Part shown: one piece after another, positions 33,225 through 39,080 of the stretch
Numbering within the stretch: the stretch's first letter is position 1
Layout of the letters: every line of letters starts with the position of its first letter
Origin: Odoribacter sp.
GTDB taxonomy: Bacteria > Bacteroidota > Bacteroidia > Bacteroidales > Marinifilaceae
Direction of reading: 5' to 3'
Assembly: GCA_020024465.1 (NCBI GenBank)
Contig: JAHHTT010000017.1
Location: forward strand, 1-39,080
Length of the DNA stretch: 39,080 bases
Position numbers and translations under genes: made by a program
Notes under the pieces: generated by a model
Told to the model about the DNA's origin: nothing
Database searches by the model: none
Seen by the model: the letters and a program-made list of their open reading frames with translations, nothing else

Positions 33225-34376
33225 ATGTCGTTGAAAAGGTTTTTTCGTTTTCTGTCGGTTGTCCTGTTCGGGACATTGTTTTCTGCATGTGATAAACCGG
33301 GACTTTATCCGGGTGGTTCGTTGAAAGATGCTCCGATTGAGTGTCTGGTGCTCAACGAGGGATTGTTGAACACTAACGCCGGTGCGCTTTCTGTCGTGTA
33401 TCAGGATGGTTCGGTTGTGGTGGATGCTTTTCAGGATGTCAACCATCGTCCGATGGGGGATGTGGCCCAGTCTGTAACGCTGATTAACGGGAAGTATTTT
33501 GTTGCCATGAACAATTCCAAGAAAGTGGAGATTTTAGATCCGGTGACGTTCCGTTCGCTGGGTACAATATTGTATCGTCAGGCGGGCTATCCGCGGCAGA
33601 TTGTGCCGGTGTCTCCGACGGAAGCTGTCGTGTCGGATTTGCGCAATCAGCTGGTGAGGATACGTACCGTCGAGCCGTATGGCGAGCCCTTGGAATATAT
33701 TTCCATTCCGGCATGGATTGAATATCTGATCGGTGCGGAGAACAAGATTTTCGGTATGACGTCGCGAGGTCTGCTGGTGTTCGATGCCAACCGTATCGTG
33801 AAAGAGGAGGCCCGATTGTTGCGGGAGGTATATAATGAAGAGTATACCAAGACCTGCCGGATGCTGAAAGACAAGCATGGAAAACTTTGGGCGTTGATGA
33901 ACCGCAAGCAGGGGGGAAAGGTTGTCGGAATTGTTTTGGCATGTATCGACCCGCTACGCGAACGGGTGGTGAAAAGATGCGAGTTGCCTTTGGGAGAAGA
34001 GTTGCCGGAAGGAACAGTGGGCGCCTTGGGGTATATCAATTATAACCGTACGGATATCGACCCGACAGGGACGTGGATTTATTTCAATGCTGCGACCCGT
34101 TCGGAGGTACCGAACAGCCAGGGAGTGTATGAACAGCAGAGTGTCTTTCGTCTGAATGTGGATACAGGTGTGTTCGAACGCTACCGCGATCTGCCGGGAG
34201 TGGGGATGATGTATGGATTTGCTGTCGGTCCCACCGGCGATGTCTATCTGTGCGACTGTCTGGATTATACGGCCCAGCGCGGTTATGTCCGTTGTTATCG
34301 TGAAAACGGACGGGTAGACAGTTATCGGGTTGGGGTCTATCCGAGTCAGGTATATTTTCCGGGATATGAATATTAA
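33225..34376 (+). CDS. B12-regulated surface lipoprotein, DUF5074/YncE-like beta-propeller (BtuG-like)
   Basis: This 383-residue lipoprotein has a type II signal peptide (MSLKRFFRFLSVVLFGTLFSAC) with the lipid-bearing Cys at residue 22. The mature part opens with CLVLNEGLLNTNAGALSVVY, the typical DUF5074 beginning, and consists of propeller-like repeats (VTLINGKYFVAMNNSKKVEI, LRNQLVRIRT, GYINYNRTDIDPTGTWIYFN, FAVGPTGDVYLCDC). In Bacteroides, BtuG proteins of this sort sit on BtuB and capture cobalamin with extremely high affinity. The position as first gene after the riboswitch, 11 nt before a BtuB-like receptor, argues that this is the BtuG counterpart. The identification rests on family resemblance and context. 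Confidence 0.82.
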   Translation: MSLKRFFRFLSVVLFGTLFSACDKPGLYPGGSLKDAPIECLVLNEGLLNTNAGALSVVYQDGSVVVDAFQDVNHRPMGDVAQSVTLINGKYFVAMNNSKKVEILDPVTFRSLGTILYRQAGYPRQIVPVSPTEAVVSDLRNQLVRIRTVEPYGEPLEYISIPAWIEYLIGAENKIFGMTSRGLLVFDANRIVKEEARLLREVYNEEYTKTCRMLKDKHGKLWALMNRKQGGKVVGIVLACIDPLRERVVKRCELPLGEELPEGTVGALGYINYNRTDIDPTGTWIYFNAATRSEVPNSQGVYEQQSVFRLNVDTGVFERYRDLPGVGMMYGFAVGPTGDVYLCDCLDYTAQRGYVRCYRENGRVDSYRVGVYPSQVYFPGYEY

Positions 34377-34387
34377 TCAGATATATT

Positions 34388-36412
34388 ATGAGAGGATTTT
34401 GCAGTATGGGATGGTTGTTGCTGGTGCTGCTGTTAGGTGACGGTCTGTCGGTGTCGGGGCAGGGGCGCGATTCTATAGCCATGTACGGGGTGCTGGATAC
34501 GGTGCAGGTAGTACGCCGGCGTATACAGCATGCCAACGAAGCCAATGCCGGTGCGAGGGTCAGCCATATTGACCCTGAAATCATTCAGGCGAACAAAACC
34601 CGCTCGATGGCCGAGTTGCTGACCGATTATACTTCCGTGTACATTAAAAGTTTGGGAATGGGGGCTTTGTCTACCGCCTCTTTCCGGGGGGCCGGAGCTT
34701 CGCAGACGAGGGTGAATTGGAACGGCATTAATATTACGCCGCCGATGTCGGGGACTTTTGATTTTTCACAGATACCGGTGTTCTTTACCGACAATATCAG
34801 TCTGTACTATGGTAGCAGTCATGTGAAGAACGGCACGGGTGCCATTGGCGGGAGTGTGAATTTTTTCACGGATCCGGTATGGCAGCGGGGAGTGAGCGGC
34901 AAGGTATTGGGAGAGTTCGGATCGTACGGCACGCATACGGGAGGCGGACAGGTGAATATCGGTACTGCCCGGGCCAGTTTCAAGACGCGCTATTATTACC
35001 AGCATTCGGACAACGACTATACTTATATCAATAAAATATTGACAAATGTGCCTTTCCGTGAAAGACGGCAGGATGCACGCTATACGCAATGGGCGGCAAT
35101 GCAGGAGGCTTATTTCCGGCTGTCGCCTTATACGCGTCTGACGGCAGTGGGATGGTATCAGGAAAATTCCCGTATGTTGCCTCAGCCGTTGGGGCTGGTC
35201 AATACATCGCACGAGAAGCAATGGGAGGTGAATGCCCGGGCGTATGCCGGTTTGGATTTTGCCAAAGGGATTCATGCCTTGCATTTGAAGGCGGCATGGT
35301 TGTATTACAGGCAGAATTATGACAAATGGTATGAAGGCGGATTTTTCGATCCGGAGGGGAATCGCAACAAATCGCAGACCTGGCAGGCTGTGGCGGACTA
35401 TTCCGTTGCGCCCTGCGAAAATCTGGTCGCGGATGTGACGGTCACTTACGGTTACGACCGGGTACGGGTGTGCAGTTATATGGATATAGATTCTTCTAAG
35501 TATGTGTTGGGTGATGTGGTCTACGACATACCGGAGGTGGAGCCTCCGGTAGTCGCACGCCGCAATGTGGTGTCGCTGCAGGCTTCCGTACAGTGGTCGC
35601 CTTTGGCATGGCTGTCTGTGAACGGGCAGTATATGTTCGAGCATAACGACAGCCGTGGGGTATCGACGGGTGCGTTGGGTATGGTGGCGAATTTGTTGGG
35701 ACGGGAGTTGCAGGTGAAGGGAAGTGTGGCATACAATTATCGGTTTCCGAGTATGAACGACCTTTATTGGCGGCCGGGAGGAAATCCGGAGGTACGTCCG
35801 GAGAAAGGCTATTCGTATGATATGGCGGTTTCTTATCGCAAGGATTTCAACCGGCAATGGGCTTTCGATGCAGAGGCGGCGGGGTATCTGATGTATATCG
35901 ATGATTGGATTTTATGGTTGCCGAAAGATGGAAACCAGTGGATATGGACGCCGCAGAACCACCGTAATGTGCGGTCGGTGGGGACAGAACTGTACGGTAA
36001 ACTGACCTATACTCCGGGAGCGTGGCGTTTTACGGGCTCCGGCAATTTCAGCTGGTCGCAGTCGCGTACCCGCAAGAAAAAACATGTGGACGACGGTTCG
36101 TATCTGAAGCAGATACCCTATGTGCCGAGGTTCAAATGGAATTTGCGGGCGGCCGCAGAATGGAAAGGGGCTTTTTTTTCCTGGCAGATTACTTATATCG
36201 GACGACGGTTTACGACAACTGATGAAGAATATGCCACCGATCCTTATCCTGTACATAATCTGGCTGCCGGCTACGGCTATCGGTTCCGCAACGGAATGCG
36301 CATCACACCGCAACTGCGGGTGGACAATCTGTTCGACAAGTATTATGAGTCGACTCAGTATTATCCGATGCCTTTGCGTAACTGTCTGTTTTCGATGATG
36401 TGGGAATTTTGA
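34388..36412 (+). CDS. btuB: TonB-dependent vitamin B12 receptor (BtuB-like)
   Basis: This outer-membrane transporter of 674 residues imports cobalamin or other corrinoids using TonB energy. It has a signal peptide (LLLVLLLGDGLSVSGQG, cleaved near 24-26), a plug domain (about 40-160: TRSMAELLTDYTSVYIKSLG, ASFRGAGASQTRVNWNGI, NGTGAIGGSVNF) and a barrel that ends in NCLFSMMWEF with a terminal Phe. Unlike the receptor at 257 it has no N-terminal carboxypeptidase-like domain, as in BtuB-type receptors. The gene is the second after a cobalamin riboswitch and is preceded 11 nt upstream by a BtuG-like lipoprotein. Base composition is visibly richer in G+C than the last full gene of the operon. Confidence 0.88.
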   Translation: MRGFCSMGWLLLVLLLGDGLSVSGQGRDSIAMYGVLDTVQVVRRRIQHANEANAGARVSHIDPEIIQANKTRSMAELLTDYTSVYIKSLGMGALSTASFRGAGASQTRVNWNGINITPPMSGTFDFSQIPVFFTDNISLYYGSSHVKNGTGAIGGSVNFFTDPVWQRGVSGKVLGEFGSYGTHTGGGQVNIGTARASFKTRYYYQHSDNDYTYINKILTNVPFRERRQDARYTQWAAMQEAYFRLSPYTRLTAVGWYQENSRMLPQPLGLVNTSHEKQWEVNARAYAGLDFAKGIHALHLKAAWLYYRQNYDKWYEGGFFDPEGNRNKSQTWQAVADYSVAPCENLVADVTVTYGYDRVRVCSYMDIDSSKYVLGDVVYDIPEVEPPVVARRNVVSLQASVQWSPLAWLSVNGQYMFEHNDSRGVSTGALGMVANLLGRELQVKGSVAYNYRFPSMNDLYWRPGGNPEVRPEKGYSYDMAVSYRKDFNRQWAFDAEAAGYLMYIDDWILWLPKDGNQWIWTPQNHRNVRSVGTELYGKLTYTPGAWRFTGSGNFSWSQSRTRKKKHVDDGSYLKQIPYVPRFKWNLRAAAEWKGAFFSWQITYIGRRFTTTDEEYATDPYPVHNLAAGYGYRFRNGMRITPQLRVDNLFDKYYESTQYYPMPLRNCLFSMMWEF

Positions 36413-36434
36413 TATGTTTAACAGAAAATAAATT

Positions 36435-37484
36435 ATGAAGAAGCATTTGTTTTATGTAGCCGTTCTTTGCCTGATGGCAGGTGTGGCGGCTTGTTCGGAA
36501 AGCGGAGAAGATGACCAGGTATTGCCTCCGGGAGGGAATGGAGACGATACGGAGACTCCGGGACCGGTGGTGCCGGATACGGTGGCGGCAGAGGTATCCA
36601 TCTTGAATCTGACGTGGAAAGAGGCGGTGTTGCCTGATCAGAAAGTGCGTTTGCGTGCGAATATCATGCACAGTTCCCATGCCCGGTTGCAGTGGTATCT
36701 GGATGGTGTCAAAGTGTCAACAGACACTGTTTATATATTCTCTTCGCAACAGGAGGGGACCTATCGTTTGAAAGTGACGGCAACCAATGATTTGGGTAGC
36801 GGTTCGGATAGTCTGGACATTCGTGTGATGAAAGGTTTTTCAATCGGTGATATCATCAATTGGACCGGCAGTGGAGCTAACGAAGCGGTTTTGGCAATCC
36901 AGTGGGTGCGTGCCGGTACAGAAAATTTGTTGCATCCGAAAGATGAGGATGTATTTTTCAGAGCCTGGGGATACCGTTGGGGAAGCGAATCAAATGTAAC
37001 GGGCGAGAAGATGATTCGTGACATCGCCAAGCATGATGCCCGTTTGTTTGTGATAGTAGCCACCGATGCTTGGGGCACGGCTATTAAAGGATTCGGTTAC
37101 GACGGGAATAACGATGGCAAGATACATATCCGCAACAAGGGATACAAAGACAGTTCCTTTGAGATGTTGCCGCTTGAATTGACGGAAAAGGATTTCAGTG
37201 AAGGCATATATGTACAGAAATCGGGAGAAAGCGTAGAAGAATTTGAAGTGTTGAGTGAAGGCGACTGGTGGATGGGCGGCTGGTATACAGCCTATCCGAG
37301 CTATTGGTTGGGGGAGGGAGAGGCTGTGTTGGTGCCGGAGGAATATTCTTATTCTCAGTTTTATGCCAGCAGCCGGGTATTGGAACATCAGTCTTGGGAT
37401 GCCTGGACTTTTTCGCCCATCAACAATGAAACGAAAGAGAATATCCTCCCGATACCGCGTCTGTTGAAGGCTGCGGATAAATAG
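36435..37484 (+). CDS. Lipoprotein with Ig/PKD-like domain and unrecognised C-terminal domain, in the B12 operon
   Basis: This 349-residue protein begins with a lipoprotein signal (AVLCLMAGVAACSES, lipid Cys near residue 20) and an acidic, Gly/Pro-rich linker suited to surface export. Residues about 50-133 form an Ig/PKD-like domain (LQWYLDGVKVSTDTVYIFSS, GTYRLKVTATNDLG). The C-terminal 210 residues (starting GFSIGDIINWTG) are unlike any family I can name and are rich in Trp and Tyr: FFRAWGYRWGSE, LFVIVATDAWGTAIKGFGYD, SEGDWWMGGWYTAYPSYW. Third in the riboswitch operon, 22 nt after btuB, it is a candidate corrinoid-binding surface protein, to be compared with BtuH. No binding evidence is visible in the sequence itself. 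Confidence 0.75.
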   Translation: MKKHLFYVAVLCLMAGVAACSESGEDDQVLPPGGNGDDTETPGPVVPDTVAAEVSILNLTWKEAVLPDQKVRLRANIMHSSHARLQWYLDGVKVSTDTVYIFSSQQEGTYRLKVTATNDLGSGSDSLDIRVMKGFSIGDIINWTGSGANEAVLAIQWVRAGTENLLHPKDEDVFFRAWGYRWGSESNVTGEKMIRDIAKHDARLFVIVATDAWGTAIKGFGYDGNNDGKIHIRNKGYKDSSFEMLPLELTEKDFSEGIYVQKSGESVEEFEVLSEGDWWMGGWYTAYPSYWLGEGEAVLVPEEYSYSQFYASSRVLEHQSWDAWTFSPINNETKENILPIPRLLKAADK

Positions 37485-37535
37485 GGGTGGAATGATTGTT
37501 TACAATCGAATATAAAATCAATTAATTAGTCAAAC

Positions 37536-39005
37536 ATGAAAAAATTAAACTATTTCGTTCTGTTGTTCGGTGTATTTGCCGGACTGTTGTCATCCTGTTC
37601 GGATGATAATATTTACAATACGTACATAACCGAGCAAATTTCTCCGTCAGCCGGCTTGTCGATTACAACGATGGGGGACGGAAATTTCACCATGGAGTTG
37701 ACGGATTCGCTTGTATTCCGAGCAGCTCTGAATGCAAATTCTCCTGCTACAGCTTTTAAATGGGCTATAAACGAAACTGAGGTTTCAACAGACTCTATCT
37801 ACGTATTCAAAACGGATAGAAGCGGCAAGTATCAACTGGCTTTGACGGTGAGCAATGCGGACACAGCTTTTACACAGAAAGCTGATATTATTGTACGCGA
37901 AGGAAAGTATAAGCATGGAACCTTTATTTTGAATGAAGGACTGATGGGTACTCATGGATCTTTGATTTATATCAGTCCGGAAGGTGAAATCACTCCGAAT
38001 GCCTACCGAGCTGTGAATAAAAAGACTTTATTTACTTTGACAGAAGACATGTTTATTCATGACAATAAGATATATATTGTATCACAGAAGAGTGATAATC
38101 CTGGAAATACAGGTGGTCTGACCATTTTAAATGCTGAGACGTTGAAAGAAGAGCTCCGTTATTCATTTCCTGATGGTCAGATAAACCAACCGACACATAT
38201 TTCAGTTTTGAGTAAGGATGATATTTATATGCGCAATGCTAAAGGAATCAGTGTGTTCCGTCTTTCTGATAGTACGATGACTTTCGTGGAAGGTTCTGAA
38301 GGAGCTCATTGGAACACAATGGCCGTGGCTCACAATAAGGTGTTTTCAACATATAAACAGGATGCTGCTGTCATGGTGATAAAGAAGGGGGCTACAAAAG
38401 TTTCTCACAAGATACGTTTTAAAGGTTTGGTATCCGGAATTATTCTTTCGTCAGACGGGAAATTGTGGGTATCGGACGAAACGGGTACAATCTCCAAGGT
38501 AGATCCGGATACATACGAAATTATAGATGCCCATACATTAAGTGGTAGAGCCGCTCAATTATTGAAACGTAATCCGGCGAGCAGCCAAGCTGCAGCTCCC
38601 CACATTACGGCAAAGGGGGATACCATCTATATGAGTGCGACTAAGACTGAAATCTGGTGCCACATATTTGGTATAAACCAAACAGCCCAAGCTATGGATG
38701 CAAAAAAATTCCATTACATCCCTGATTCGGAAGATTACTATAATAGTCCTAATTTTCAGGCATATAATACCTGTGCAGTAGATCCTGTAACCGGTGAAGT
38801 ATATTTAAATACCTTGATGGGATGGGGCGGGTATCGCCATCGTAATCATATTTCTGTTTTTAATTTCAAATGGGATTATGATCCGGATTGGGGTAGTTTA
38901 GATGTGATGACACGTCTTTCGCGTGATTATTCAGGGTATCTAGATTATCCTTCAAATGTATATTTTACGCATAATTTCTTTAATATAGCTAAGTTCAACA
39001 ATTAA
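37536..39005 (+). CDS. Lipoprotein with Ig/PKD-like domain fused to a DUF5074-type beta-propeller
   Basis: This 489-residue lipoprotein has a type II signal (FGVFAGLLSSCSDD, lipid Cys near residue 21). An Ig/PKD-like domain at about 45-120 (FKWAINETEVSTDSIYVFKT, GKYQLALTVSNADTAF) closely follows the pattern of the previous gene's domain. From about residue 125 (HGTFILNEGLMGTHGSLIYI) it is a second DUF5074-type propeller, related to the one at 33225 but with an N-terminal extension and a longer tail (MGWGGYRHRNHISVF). It is fourth in the B12 operon, 51 nt after its neighbour, and is more AT-rich than the genes before it. A second corrinoid-capturing propeller with different specificity is the simplest role; this is inference. 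Confidence 0.8.
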   Translation: MKKLNYFVLLFGVFAGLLSSCSDDNIYNTYITEQISPSAGLSITTMGDGNFTMELTDSLVFRAALNANSPATAFKWAINETEVSTDSIYVFKTDRSGKYQLALTVSNADTAFTQKADIIVREGKYKHGTFILNEGLMGTHGSLIYISPEGEITPNAYRAVNKKTLFTLTEDMFIHDNKIYIVSQKSDNPGNTGGLTILNAETLKEELRYSFPDGQINQPTHISVLSKDDIYMRNAKGISVFRLSDSTMTFVEGSEGAHWNTMAVAHNKVFSTYKQDAAVMVIKKGATKVSHKIRFKGLVSGIILSSDGKLWVSDETGTISKVDPDTYEIIDAHTLSGRAAQLLKRNPASSQAAAPHITAKGDTIYMSATKTEIWCHIFGINQTAQAMDAKKFHYIPDSEDYYNSPNFQAYNTCAVDPVTGEVYLNTLMGWGGYRHRNHISVFNFKWDYDPDWGSLDVMTRLSRDYSGYLDYPSNVYFTHNFFNIAKFNN

Positions 39006-39017
39006 AAAACTTTAATT

Positions 39018-39080
39018 ATGAGAAAACTATTTTATTCATTTGTAATGTGTCTGCTTGCAGGCATGATGGTTTCTTGTAAT
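39018..39080 (+). CDS. Start of a further lipoprotein gene (cut by the window edge)
   Basis: An ATG 12 nt after the preceding stop opens a frame of 21 codons: MRKLFYSFVMCLLAGMMVSC then Asn. This is a complete type II signal peptide with a lipobox ending at Cys20. The gene runs off the window, so only its nature as an exported lipoprotein and its place as fifth gene of the B12 operon can be stated. Confidence 0.75.
   Translation, partial: MRKLFYSFVMCLLAGMMVSCN

Noticed and set aside
32915..33446. Minus-strand frames over the second riboswitch
   Set aside because: They overlap the aptamer and the start of the propeller lipoprotein gene in antisense and lack protein-like features.
34766..35857. 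363-codon open frame antisense to the BtuB-like receptor gene
   Set aside because: High G+C and the codon pattern of the receptor keep the opposite strand open; the product is Arg/His/Ile-rich with no domain or signal, and no promoter is seen.

Overview
The window reads as chromosomal DNA of a Bacteroidota member, order Bacteroidales. The support is a six-S1-domain ribosomal protein S1, SusC/BtuB-type TonB-dependent receptors paired with surface lipoproteins (DUF4374-like and DUF5074-like), an EpsG-family glycan gene, and repeated matches to the Bacteroidales promoter (-7 TAnnTTTG with a TTTG-like -33). A gut genus such as Odoribacter, Butyricimonas or Parabacteroides is possible, but the sequence alone does not settle it. 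I saw no rRNA, tRNA, CRISPR array or intact insertion sequence.

Layout. 1-4485: the 3' end of an unidentified gene, then a TonB-dependent receptor and a DUF4374-like lipoprotein (an iron/siderophore-type uptake pair) closed by a strong terminator. A 605-bp stretch with apparent gene debris and a good promoter follows. 4486-9742: a compact, AT-rich surface-glycan cluster on + (EpsG-like polymerase, GT4, two GT2 enzymes, FAD-dependent mutase-like enzyme). 9839-18858: housekeeping genes on + (rpsA, RNase Z, MATE transporter, ispE, a small unknown membrane protein, argS, PHP phosphoesterase, inositol-monophosphatase family enzyme). 18900-30671: genes on - (patatin, pheT, nadA, nadC, nadB, ThrE-like exporter, and a three-subunit biotin-dependent acyl-CoA carboxylase). 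30732-39080: a B12-controlled region. Two cobalamin riboswitches lie back to back in an 810-bp intergenic region. The one on - leads into an AspT/YidE-type (AAE family) transporter. The one on + leads into a DUF5074 propeller lipoprotein, a BtuB-like receptor, an Ig-like lipoprotein with an unknown C-terminal domain, a second Ig-plus-propeller lipoprotein and the start of another lipoprotein.

How it fits together. The + arm of the B12 region looks like a Bacteroidales corrinoid-capture system (BtuB plus surface lipoproteins of the BtuG kind). The most interesting point is the - arm: a cobalamin riboswitch directly in front of an AAE-family carrier, followed by a propionyl-CoA carboxylase / methylmalonyl-CoA decarboxylase-type operon. 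In these bacteria B12 decides whether succinate is converted to propionate through methylmalonyl-CoA mutase. An AAE-family member in Corynebacterium (SucE1) exports succinate. I therefore propose that this carrier is made when B12 is scarce and releases succinate, or a related dicarboxylate, that cannot be converted. The alternative is a role in corrinoid or cobalt handling.
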